This document shows, piece after piece, positions 1-7,423 of a stretch of DNA of 64,000 nt. Position numbers and translations under genes: made by a program. Location: assembly GCA_964561215.1 (NCBI GenBank), contig CAZLOS010000013.1, positions 6,713 to 70,712 of the forward strand, given 5' to 3'. The DNA is from JAJFUV01 sp964561215 (GTDB lineage Bacteria; Acidobacteriota; Terriglobia; Bryobacterales; Bryobacteraceae). Below the pieces are notes generated by a model. That model made no database searches, was not told where the DNA came from, and saw only the letters and a program-made list of their open reading frames with translations. Numbering within the stretch: the stretch's first letter is position 1; each line of letters opens with the position of its first letter.

Positions 1-1266
1 GTGGTCCCAGCACGGCCCCGCCTTGCTCACGCTGAAGTACTGGGCGTCCACTCGTGTCGATATCGCCGACGGAGGCACCGGTAAGTGCGCCAGGGGCATG
101 CCCGGCAGTGCCCTTTCCACCAGTTTCGGAACGAACAACTTCGAACAGATCTTCACCAATTGCGGCGTCTTCGAGATCAAGTCCACTTCGCCCACGGGGG
201 CGCGGATGGAGAAGATCCAGCGCGACGCATCCAGGCACCGCTGGTCGGTCACTTCGCCCTCATAGAAATAGTCGGCCGTCTTCCGCAGCGAAATTGTCAC
301 CACGTTGGTAGGCACCACGGTTTCCAGGTGTGCGCGGATGTGGTGGTCGAGCGCGCCGAAGCACTCGTCCAGTTTCAAGTGGTCGTAAAGCGGCAGCACG
401 CGCGGGTGGCTCTCGATAGCGAAGGTGCACAGCGCACCCCCCAGGCGCAGCATCTCCACGAACAATTCCTCGGGATGCACGCGACGTGCGGCGGCGAGCT
501 GGCGCAGCGGGGCGAGCGCCGAGTTAACGGTATGAAGCAGCCAGAACTGAGCGATGTCGCGCGTCGAGTATTCGGACCAGGACCGGCCCGCGCCGCCCGG
601 TTGAGCCGACATCGCCGAACTCTTCTCCTCGAGGATCCCGATCAGCCTGCCCAGCATGCGCGTCAAACGCTCGCTGGCGCCGATGTGCGTGCAGGGCGGG
701 ATGAACTCCGGATCGAAAACGAAATGCCCCGAGCCGTCGCGCATGACACGCGCGATCGGCAGCCCGACCATCCCCTCAGGCATTTCCTCATCGAGAAATA
801 GGGCGAAATTTTTCCGGCCGAACTGCACCGGCTTCTCGTCCCGCCCCGTTGTTTCGTCCCACGTTGCATGCGCCTCGGCCACGTAACGCGCCGTGGCCTG
901 CGGTGCGGGCGCCATGGCACAGTTCACGCCGCCCGGCTTGTGCCCGGGAAGCCCGAGCAGTACAGTTACCTTGTCGCGCGTGGGCGGGAAAAGTTCCGTG
1001 ATGTTGCGCGCCGGCGGCAGCGCATCGCATTCCGGCATGTGAAAGGATAATCCATCCGGGAGAATGCCCCGCGCGTGCAGCAGAGATAGCGTGCCGTTGC
1101 GCAAGGCTTCCGCGTCCAGGCCGCATCCCACCAGCCCATATCCTTCGAACCACAGCGCGGACGTCGCGAAGTGGATAGAATCTTCGAAGTACCGGCTCTG
1201 GGCCTGGAAATGATGCGGACCCAGGTACATCCCCTCGGACCAGACGACCCTCGCTAGATGTTTCAT
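1..1266 (-). CDS. tssK: Type VI secretion baseplate protein TssK, paralogue 1 (C-terminus cut by window edge)
   Basis: The minus-strand frame is open from an ATG at 1266 to base 1 (422 codons, no stop), so the 3' end lies outside the window. The N-terminus MKHLARVVWSEGMYLGPHHF followed by QAQ is the hallmark opening of TssK/ImpJ/VasE, which trimerises and connects the T6SS baseplate to the membrane complex. ILPDGL, EKPVQFGRKNF, DPEFIPP and LPLYDHLKLDECF align block by block with the second tssK at 4260-5615, so the two are paralogues. It is divergent from the GEFTRMF-repeat gene across a 149-bp gap (1267-1415). Family assignment is firm. Whether it serves the same T6SS as the operon at the right end is inference. 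Confidence 0.9.
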   Translation of the reverse strand, partial: MKHLARVVWSEGMYLGPHHFQAQSRYFEDSIHFATSALWFEGYGLVGCGLDAEALRNGTLSLLHARGILPDGLSFHMPECDALPPARNITELFPPTRDKVTVLLGLPGHKPGGVNCAMAPAPQATARYVAEAHATWDETTGRDEKPVQFGRKNFALFLDEEMPEGMVGLPIARVMRDGSGHFVFDPEFIPPCTHIGASERLTRMLGRLIGILEEKSSAMSAQPGGAGRSWSEYSTRDIAQFWLLHTVNSALAPLRQLAAARRVHPEELFVEMLRLGGALCTFAIESHPRVLPLYDHLKLDECFGALDHHIRAHLETVVPTNVVTISLRKTADYFYEGEVTDQRCLDASRWIFSIRAPVGEVDLISKTPQLVKICSKLFVPKLVERALPGMPLAHLPVPPSAISTRVDAQYFSVSKAGPCWDH

Positions 1267-1415
1267 AGTCTCGATTCGCCGATCGCCCCGGCGCCCGGCT
1301 TCCCGCTCACTGCCCTATTATGCAAGAGATTACCCCAGGATGCGAACCCGTCGCCAGTCGTATACGGCGCCGGATCGCTGTGTCATTATAACGGGGAGAG
1401 TTGGAGGCGGCTGAG

Positions 1416-2780
1416 ATGAGTACGGGCTTTGCGGATCGTTATGAACTGTTGGAGCTTCTTCGCGATGACGGTGTCAAAACCTTCGCGGCGCGGGAGATCG
1501 CTACCGGCCGGCCAATCTCGGTCTATCTGTTCACCGGGATTCATCCGCAAGTGGCTCGCGAGCTTCTGGACCAGGTCGGCACGCTGAAACAACACAATGC
1601 CTCCGAGCTGATAGAAACCGGAGACAATTTCGGGACACCGTACGTGGTGACGGAGACCATGTCCGGCGTGCTGAATATCCGCCAGTGGCTTGTGGCGCTA
1701 ACAGACCGCTATGGGATACCGAAACCGGCAGGAAGCTTCGATCACCTGACCCGCGTGGGAAAGTGGAAAGTGCCGGCCCCGGCGCCTCCCAGCCAGCCAA
1801 CCGCACCGGCTGCGCCGCCACCGCCGCCTGCTCCGCCACAAGCGGCTCCCGGCGAATTCACGCGGATGTTCCAGGCAGGCGCACCGGCGGCACCCATCGC
1901 CGAACCCGCGCCGCCACCACCGCCTGCCCCGCCGCAGACCGAGCCCGGCGAGTTCACGCGGATGTTCCAGGCAGGCGCACCGGCGGCACCCATTGCCGAA
2001 CCCGCGCCGCCACCACCGCCTGCTCCGCCACAAGCGGCTCCCGGCGAATTCACGCGCATGTTCCAAGCCGGCGCTCCTGCTGCGCCCATTGCCGAACCCG
2101 CGCCGCCACCACCGCCTGCACCACCGCAGGCCGCGCCCGGCGAGTTCACACGGATGTTCCAGGCGGGAGCACCCGCACCGCCCATCGCCGAACCCACGCC
2201 CCCGCCGCCGCCTGCTCCGCCGCAAACGGCGCCCGGCGAGTTTACTAGGATGTTCCAGGCAGGGGCGCCGCCGATGCCCGCAGCCGAACCCGCGCCGCCA
2301 CCTCAGCAGCCACAGACCGGCCCGGGCGAGTTCACCCGCTTCTTCTCCTCGCCTCTTCCGTCAACTGAGCCTCCGCGTCCGATGCCTTTCCAGGCACCGT
2401 ACACGCCGCCCGCCGCGGCTCCGCCACCTGCGCAGAAGCCTTTCGCGCCAGCGGGCGAATTTACACGCATCTTCGGAAAGAGCGACATTGGCGCGCCGCC
2501 CGCTGCACCAATGCCCATGCCTACGCCGTCTGTCCCTCCCGCCGCGCAGAGCGAACCTCCGGCTCCGCCGCCGCCCTCGGGGCCCGGTGAGTACACGCGA
2601 ATGTTCGGCCCGCAGACAGTGCCGGTTGCCGCTCCGACGCCCGCGCCGGTCCCGACCGCACAGCCGGCGCGCGCAGCCGCGCCTGCGCGCAAGTCTTCGA
2701 ACCTGCCGCTCATTCTTATGTTGGGGGGATTCTTCCTGATCGCTGTGATAGTGATCGTCCTCTTCGCGGTGCTGAAGTGA
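1416..2780 (+). CDS. Tail-anchored proline-rich protein with kinase-N-lobe-like head and eight GE(F/Y)TR repeats
   Basis: 454 residues from ATG 1416; a GGAGG at 1403-1407 selects this start over an in-frame TTG at 1401. Residues about 8-88 look like the small lobe of a Ser/Thr kinase (YELLELLRDDGVKTFAAREI, then GTPYVVTETMSG), but the usual VAIK lysine is absent and no catalytic or DFG loop follows, so it would be a pseudokinase fragment. The middle is a Pro/Ala-rich linker carrying eight copies of (P/A)GE(F/Y)TR(M/F/I)F, five of them in near-identical 32-residue repeats ending AGAPAAPIAEPAPPPPPAPP. The C-terminus is one hydrophobic helix (LPLILMLGGFFLIAVIVIV), predicting a tail anchor with the repeats in the cytoplasm. 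The stop overlaps the methyltransferase start (GTGA). Function unknown; a scaffold role near the T6SS is speculation. Confidence 0.85.
   Translation: MSTGFADRYELLELLRDDGVKTFAAREIATGRPISVYLFTGIHPQVARELLDQVGTLKQHNASELIETGDNFGTPYVVTETMSGVLNIRQWLVALTDRYGIPKPAGSFDHLTRVGKWKVPAPAPPSQPTAPAAPPPPPAPPQAAPGEFTRMFQAGAPAAPIAEPAPPPPPAPPQTEPGEFTRMFQAGAPAAPIAEPAPPPPPAPPQAAPGEFTRMFQAGAPAAPIAEPAPPPPPAPPQAAPGEFTRMFQAGAPAPPIAEPTPPPPPAPPQTAPGEFTRMFQAGAPPMPAAEPAPPPQQPQTGPGEFTRFFSSPLPSTEPPRPMPFQAPYTPPAAAPPPAQKPFAPAGEFTRIFGKSDIGAPPAAPMPMPTPSVPPAAQSEPPAPPPPSGPGEYTRMFGPQTVPVAAPTPAPVPTAQPARAAAPARKSSNLPLILMLGGFFLIAVIVIVLFAVLK
1851..2324 (+). repeat. 96-bp tandem repeat encoding the GEFTRMF units
   Basis: The GGCGAATTC/GGCGAGTTC unit starts at 1851, 1947, 2043, 2139 and 2235, an exact 96-bp (32-codon) period. 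More diverged units start at 2325, 2454 and 2586. The five regular copies differ mainly at synonymous positions, which points to recent expansion under protein-level constraint. This is a likely site of copy-number variation between strains. Confidence 0.95.
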
Positions 2781-4285
2781 AGCAACTGGAAGAACTGGGC
2801 CTCGCCGGGAAGTACGAAGAACTGCGGCGGGTTCTGGAAGCAGCCGGCTACACGGAAGAAGCCATTTGCCGGCGCCTGCGTCTGAACCGTCTGGCGGATT
2901 TCGAGTTGGAGTCATCGCGGCGTCCGGCGGTTCCTTCACCTGCCACCCCATCGGATCTGCTCATCGACTTGTTCCTGGCCGGCGGGTACGTCAGACGTGC
3001 CGGCGTGGATGCCTTCCTCGGCGCGGGCGCGGCTGCTCTGTTCGAAGGCATGGGCCTCGTGGAGGCGGCGGAAGCGGATCGCTGCGCAGCCACGGTTGCC
3101 CTCTATCCATTGGATGGCCTGTACATCGCTTCCAGCCGTTGGTCCAACCCGGACGGCTCAGCTTTTGAAACGCCGCCCGACGTCGTGTATCCCGCCCTGA
3201 TCCGCAACACGCGTCTGTTCCTGGACCTGCTGCCGGATACGCCTTGTGAGAATCTGTTGGACCTGGGTTCCGGCACCGGGATCGCGGCCTTCGAAGCTTC
3301 TCGCTACGGGGCCCGGCACGCCTGGGCATCGGACATCGCCGAGCGCTCTACCCGGTTCGCCGAATTCAACCGCCGCCTGAATGCGATCGATCGCGTCACC
3401 ACCGTGACCGGCGATCTTTACGGGGAGTTCGGCGGACAGACTTTTGAACGCATCGTTTCCCACCCTCCGTACATGCCCGTCCTCTCGCAGAAGTGGATCT
3501 TCATGAGCGGCGGCGAGGACGGTGAACAAATCACACGCCGCATCGTCGAAGGGTTGCCACAACATCTTGACGACGGCGGCCTGTGTTTCTGCCTGACCAT
3601 GGGCAGTGACCGCACCGGACGCCCCTTCGAACAGCGCATCCGCGAATGGCTGGGCGAGGACCAATCGAGCTTCGACGTTGCCCTCGTCGTGCGAAAGCAG
3701 ATGGAGCCGGAACAGTACGCCGTCCGTACGGTCCCGTTCGAGCCGCGTCCGCGCGCCGAAGCGAAAGCATGGAGGGAACTGTTCGCGCGTCTCGATGTAG
3801 TTTCGCTGGTCTATGGCCTGATACTGATCCAACGCAGGAACGGTGCGGAACGCGCTTTCACCGTGCGCCGCCAGGCTGCCGCCGGCTTCCGCCGCGCCGA
3901 CTGGCAATGGTTCCTGTCCTGGGAAACCGCCGCCGCGGATGGACGCTTGGTTTCCGCCGTTCTGGATTCCCGGTTGTACGCCTCGCGCCGCGCGGACTTC
4001 AGTGTCTCGCACGGCCTTACCGGCGAGGGGTGGACGCCCAAGTCCTACCGCTTGAGCATCGACCGGCCCTTCAGCATGGATTGCAAAATCGACGCGTGGG
4101 CGGCTCACCTGCTCGCGCAATGCGATGGCGTCAAAACCGGGCGGCAGCTCTTCGAACAATTGAAGGAAACCGGAGCGATCCCATCGCAGGCCTCCGCTTC
4201 GGAATTTGCCGAAGCCGTCCGCCCGTTGATTTCAGGCGGCTTCCTCGAAGCAGACGGCTTCAGACCGCCTCAGGCAGCAGAATAA
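2777..4285 (+). CDS. Class I SAM-dependent methyltransferase, HemK/PrmC-like
   Basis: 502 residues from a GTG overlapping the previous stop (GTGA), so translation is probably coupled to the repeat protein. The central Rossmann domain shows motif I LLDLGSGTGIAAFEAS (about residue 162), an acidic loop WASDIAERS, and SHPPYMP in the position of the (D/N/S)PPY motif of methyltransferases that act on planar amino groups such as glutamine side chains or bases. An N-terminal helical domain (residues 1-130) and a C-terminal winged-helix-like tail (about 420-495, LLAQCDGVKTGRQLFEQL) flank it. Substrate unknown. The 3' end overlaps the convergent tssK by 26 bp. It might modify the GEFTRMF protein or a T6SS component, but only position suggests this. 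Confidence 0.8.
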   Translation: MKQLEELGLAGKYEELRRVLEAAGYTEEAICRRLRLNRLADFELESSRRPAVPSPATPSDLLIDLFLAGGYVRRAGVDAFLGAGAAALFEGMGLVEAAEADRCAATVALYPLDGLYIASSRWSNPDGSAFETPPDVVYPALIRNTRLFLDLLPDTPCENLLDLGSGTGIAAFEASRYGARHAWASDIAERSTRFAEFNRRLNAIDRVTTVTGDLYGEFGGQTFERIVSHPPYMPVLSQKWIFMSGGEDGEQITRRIVEGLPQHLDDGGLCFCLTMGSDRTGRPFEQRIREWLGEDQSSFDVALVVRKQMEPEQYAVRTVPFEPRPRAEAKAWRELFARLDVVSLVYGLILIQRRNGAERAFTVRRQAAAGFRRADWQWFLSWETAAADGRLVSAVLDSRLYASRRADFSVSHGLTGEGWTPKSYRLSIDRPFSMDCKIDAWAAHLLAQCDGVKTGRQLFEQLKETGAIPSQASASEFAEAVRPLISGGFLEADGFRPPQAAE

Positions 4286-5615
4286 TCAGCTCCAGTTGTG
4301 GGGAAGGAATCTCGGCCGGCACGTAGGCCGCCAGGTTCCGCGCCCGTCCCACAGCCTCCCACACCACGCCGGACTGATTGAGGCTGAAGTACTGATAGTT
4401 CAGCTTCACGGGGATCGACCCCGGAGGTTTGGGGATGTGCGTCAAGGCGATGCCGGGCAGGGCTTGCCGGACCAGGTGCTCGATGTGGCTTGCCGAGCAG
4501 ACCTTCACCAGGTAAGGCGTCTTGGCGATCAACTCGGCTTCATTCATCTCGGCGCTGATGGCCAGGTACATCCGTGTCCCGGCGAAGTACTTGTCGTCGG
4601 CCACCGCCGTGGCGTAGATCGACGGTTGCACCAGCTTGAGCGGAAGCGACACGCAGTTGCTGGGCACCACCGTCTCGAGCAGCGTCCGCACCGTTTCGTC
4701 GAGATTCGAGAAGCACCCGGAAAGGTCGTCGTGCTCGTATACCGGCAGGTCGCGCGGATGGATCTTGGGCGAAAAAGTAGTCAGGCACCCGGCCAAAGAG
4801 AGCATGGCTTTGTAGAGCCGCTCGGGATGTCCACGCCGGGTTTCAAACAAGTGCTGAAACTCCGGAAAGTGCGAATTGATCGTGTAGAGCAGCCAGAAAT
4901 TGGCGATGTCGGTGGCGCCGAAGTCCGCCAGGCTGAGGTTCTTCTGGCGGCGCAGGCCCCCCAGCAGGCTGCTCTTGGCCGAAAGAATCTCGACCAGGCG
5001 TCTGGCAATGGCTAACAGATGGTCGCTGGCCGAAAGATCTAGGAGCGGGGGAATGAACTGCGGATCCATTTCGAGCGCCCCCGCCTCGGTCCGCCGGATG
5101 CGCGCCACGCGCAGGCTGGAGCACTCCTCGCGCGAATCTCCTTCGGTAATCAGGCGGAAATTCTTCCTGGCCACCTCGACGGGCTTCTCGGCCAGGCCCG
5201 TGTTCTCGTCGCGCATCATGACGGCTTCGGCGAGATAGCGCGTATCCGCGCCGTGGTCCGTCATGGCGACATTCAGGCCGGGGATGTGGGCGTTGGGCAC
5301 CGCCAGATAGACGTCCAACGTGGTCTGGTCGGGCTGGAAGCAGTCCTGCAGCGGCTTGGGCGCGGGCGGCGCGTCCGAGGATGGGAAATCGAACAGCAGA
5401 CCGTCGGGGAAGATGCCAGAAGCCTCCTGCAGGGAGAACACCCCGGCCGCCAGGGCCTCCTGATCGATGCGGACGTTGAGGAATCCCCAGGGGTGAGCCG
5501 ACAGCGACTCGACCTGAAACCGCAGCGAATCCTCGATAAAGCGGTCCTGCGCCTGCAAATGCTGCGGGCTCAGGAAAGTGCCTTTCATCCAGATCACCGG
5601 CTGCAATTGCCTCAT
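4260..5615 (-). CDS. tssK: Type VI secretion baseplate protein TssK, paralogue 2
   Basis: 451 residues from ATG 5615 (MRQLQPVIWMKGTFLSPQHL), which matches TssK N-termini and has GGAG just upstream. The frame continues 42 codons further, but that extension runs into the inverted end of the RAYT element and is unlikely to be translated. Conserved TssK blocks include GIFPDGL, EKPVEVARKNF, DPQFIPP, ANFWLLYTINSHFPEF and the C-terminal YFSLNQSGVVWEAV. Normal TssK length is about 440-450. It is convergent with the methyltransferase. The RAYT element begins about 60 bp upstream of the start and may have displaced the original promoter. Confidence 0.93.
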   Translation of the reverse strand: MRQLQPVIWMKGTFLSPQHLQAQDRFIEDSLRFQVESLSAHPWGFLNVRIDQEALAAGVFSLQEASGIFPDGLLFDFPSSDAPPAPKPLQDCFQPDQTTLDVYLAVPNAHIPGLNVAMTDHGADTRYLAEAVMMRDENTGLAEKPVEVARKNFRLITEGDSREECSSLRVARIRRTEAGALEMDPQFIPPLLDLSASDHLLAIARRLVEILSAKSSLLGGLRRQKNLSLADFGATDIANFWLLYTINSHFPEFQHLFETRRGHPERLYKAMLSLAGCLTTFSPKIHPRDLPVYEHDDLSGCFSNLDETVRTLLETVVPSNCVSLPLKLVQPSIYATAVADDKYFAGTRMYLAISAEMNEAELIAKTPYLVKVCSASHIEHLVRQALPGIALTHIPKPPGSIPVKLNYQYFSLNQSGVVWEAVGRARNLAAYVPAEIPSPQLELIILLPEAV

Positions 5616-5677
5616 GGGACTCCAAAGTAGCAGAACCACCGCTAGATGGCAAAGGCCCCCGCCCAAAACCCCAAAAC

Positions 5678-6560
5678 CGGTGACAGACGGGACGTTTTCC
5701 TGAGAGCCTTCGCCTCCACGGACGACTACTGTTGTTGTCATGGCTCGGCTCGCTCGTGTTCTTTGCGTTGATACTCCGTATCACGTCACCCAGCGCGGCA
5801 ACGCGCACCAGCTCGTATTCGAAACCGACGCCGACCGCCTCGTCTACCTCGATCTTCTCCGCACCAACTGCCGGATTCAGCAACTCTCGTTGGCCGGCTA
5901 CTGTCTCATGTCCAACCACGTGCACCTGATTGTCATCCCGCGACGGCCGGAGGCGCTTCCCCTCGCCCTCAAAAGCACGCACGGGAGGTACGCAAGCTAC
6001 TTCAATGCCCGGCATGCTTCTTCCGGTCATGCTTGGCAAGGACGGTATTACTCCTGTCCGTTGGACACGTCTCACTTCTGGTCGGCACTGCGTTACACGG
6101 AGCTGAACCCGGTTCGCGCGCGGATGGTCAATGATCCGGCCGGGTATCGCTGGTCCAGCGCGGCCTGCCACTGCGGGTTAGCCGTGATCGAACCGTGGCT
6201 GGAGGCGGATGCGTTCAACCGCGAGTGGACGTCAGACCGTTGGCGAGAGTACCTGAAACAGCCGAATGCTCTTGAGGAAGCCGACGCCATCCGCCGCAGC
6301 ACGCATACGGGCCGCCCGCTGGGAGCGCCGGACTTCGTCACGCAACTGGAGAAGGTCCTCCGGCGGCGCTTCGCGCCTCTGCAGGGCGGCCGTCCGCCGA
6401 AGGAACCCTTGGACGACCGGAAGCACTTTCTAGCCTTCGGCGCCGACTGATCGAAGGAAAACGTCCCCGGGTCCCTGCTCGACCACATCCAGATCCTCGC
6501 CGTCGATCACCGCCGCCAGGTCTATCGCTGAGGCGGGGGAATCGTCCCGTCTGTCACCGG
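5678..6560 (+). mobile_element. RAYT-type transposase element with 18-bp perfect inverted ends
   Basis: The 18-mer CCGGTGACAGACGGGACG at 5678-5695 recurs as its exact reverse complement at 6543-6560, with 3 of 4 further outward bases also matching. The pair brackets the Y1-family transposase gene, giving an 883-bp unit. No target-site duplication is visible. RAYTs usually mobilise or disperse REP palindromes rather than ending in classical terminal inverted repeats, so these ends may be paired REP-like units. Confidence 0.7.
5740..6450 (+). CDS. REP-associated tyrosine transposase (RAYT, Y1_Tnp / IS200-like superfamily)
   Basis: 236 residues. N-terminal VDTPYHVTQRGNAHQLVFET is the typical opening of this family. 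The HUH metal site is in YCLMSNHVHLIVIP, and the candidate nucleophilic tyrosine lies in GRYASYFNARH. LRYTELNPVRARMV and the YRWSSA block are conserved in RAYTs. The enzyme nicks single-stranded DNA at REP-type hairpins through a 5'-phosphotyrosine link. The gene is intact and lies between the inverted ends. No good ribosome site precedes ATG 5740, consistent with low expression. Copies of this family are commonly found as single, non-proliferating genes. Confidence 0.9.
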   Translation: MARLARVLCVDTPYHVTQRGNAHQLVFETDADRLVYLDLLRTNCRIQQLSLAGYCLMSNHVHLIVIPRRPEALPLALKSTHGRYASYFNARHASSGHAWQGRYYSCPLDTSHFWSALRYTELNPVRARMVNDPAGYRWSSAACHCGLAVIEPWLEADAFNREWTSDRWREYLKQPNALEEADAIRRSTHTGRPLGAPDFVTQLEKVLRRRFAPLQGGRPPKEPLDDRKHFLAFGAD

Positions 6561-6635
6561 ATTTCCGCAACCCGTTGAATCCGAACCGGTTCGTCTGTCA
6601 CCGGATTTCCGCAACCCGTTGAATCCGAACCGGTT
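6548..6635. repeat. 44-bp perfect tandem duplication next to the RAYT end
   Basis: CGTCTGTCACCGGATTTCCG and the following bases to GAACCGGTT occupy 6548-6591 and are repeated exactly at 6592-6635. Each copy contains the GTCTGTCACCGG end sequence and an AACCGGTT palindrome, so three copies of the end motif occur in the locus (one inverted at 5678). These are plausible REP-like substrates of the adjacent transposase. Confidence 0.9.
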
Positions 6636-6714
6636 GACCCCGAAATCCTCCTCCCGGAGGTTGCTTGAACTGTGACAAAACGACATGCTGATCGTGAGGG
6701 GAAGACAGATTGAC

Positions 6715-6746
6715 GCACCTGGCCGGGCGTGTACCGCCCGCGGTGC
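6715..6746. other. Stem-loop upstream of the MerR-family gene
   Basis: GCACC (6715-6719) and CGGGCG (6724-6729) pair with CGCCCG (6735-6740) and GGTGC (6742-6746), leaving a 5-nt loop and a small asymmetric internal loop. It sits about 30 bp upstream of the promoter -35 box. It could end transcripts entering from the RAYT side or be an operator; there is no T-run. The rest of 6451-6845, apart from this, the repeats and the promoter, shows nothing I can name. Confidence 0.4.
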
Positions 6747-6777
6747 GCAAGAAGTGGGACGCCCCCAAAATGGGCTA

Positions 6778-6805
6778 TTGACACCGCCCGCCAGTGGAGT
6801 AAAAT
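6778..6805 (+). promoter_or_regulatory. Sigma70-type promoter for the MerR-family gene
   Basis: TTGACA at 6778-6783, a 16-bp spacer and TAAAAT at 6800-6805 give a near-consensus promoter about 40 bp upstream of ATG 6846. The short spacer recalls MerR-type promoters, although those usually have 19-20 bp. Confidence 0.75.
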
Positions 6806-6845
6806 CCTCAGAAGGCGTACATTCTCAAAACGAAAGCACCTCCCC

Positions 6846-7349
6846 ATGTTCAAAACAAAGAAGGCCCAACCTGCTCCGGAGGGAGAATCCACCGGCTTCT
6901 CCAGCAGCGACGTCGCGCGTGCCGCCAAGGTCAGCCTGCGGCAACTGCAGTGGTGGGATGAGCAGCGCGTCGTGTCTCCCGAGCACGAGGGACACAAGCG
7001 CGTCTATTCGGCCAAGGAGATGCTGGAGATCACGGTGATCGCCGAACTGCGCCGTAAAGGCTTCTCTCTGCAGAAGGTCCGGCGCGTCATGCGGTTTCTG
7101 GAGCGCGAAATGGGGCGGCGCCTGGGGGATATCCTGGCCGGGACTTCCGACGTCCACCTGCTCACCGACGGCAAGTCGATCTACCTCGAGGACCGCAACG
7201 AGCGCGTCATCGACATCCTCAAGAACGCCAAGCAGCCCATGTTCCTTGTCTCGCTCAGCGACCAGGCCCGCCGGTTGGGCGTCTATGGACCACGCAAGCC
7301 GGTTCGCGCCGAAAACTCGCTCGCGGCCCGCAAATCCCGCGCCGTCTGA
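6846..7349 (+). CDS. MerR-family transcriptional regulator
   Basis: 167 residues from ATG 6846, placed just after a strong promoter; the frame extends upstream through the promoter, so longer starts are unlikely. The winged helix-turn-helix is at about residues 18-90: SSSDVARAAKVSLRQLQWWD, then HKRVYSAKEMLEITVIAELR and RKGFSLQKVRRVMRFLE. The C-terminal part (LLTDGKSIYLEDRNERVIDI) is short and lacks the cysteine metal sites of MerR/CueR/SoxR, so the inducer is unknown. The ctpA-type gene follows on the same strand 74 bp downstream. Confidence 0.85.
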   Translation: MFKTKKAQPAPEGESTGFSSSDVARAAKVSLRQLQWWDEQRVVSPEHEGHKRVYSAKEMLEITVIAELRRKGFSLQKVRRVMRFLEREMGRRLGDILAGTSDVHLLTDGKSIYLEDRNERVIDILKNAKQPMFLVSLSDQARRLGVYGPRKPVRAENSLAARKSRAV

Positions 7350-7423
7350 TTCCCGGATTGCTTCTCTCCAAGAGGGTGGCGGCGGGTACGTTATACTGGA
7401 AGTAGTTCTAGAAGAGTCCCGCA

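Noticed and set aside
85..801. A 238-codon plus-strand frame at the left edge
   Set aside because: It lies opposite the open tssK frame at 1-1266, which has clear homology; low-complexity His/Arg-rich translation typical of a shadow frame.
4843..6171. 442-codon minus-strand frame spanning tssK and the RAYT gene
   Set aside because: It crosses an element boundary and overlaps two well-supported genes; no domain.
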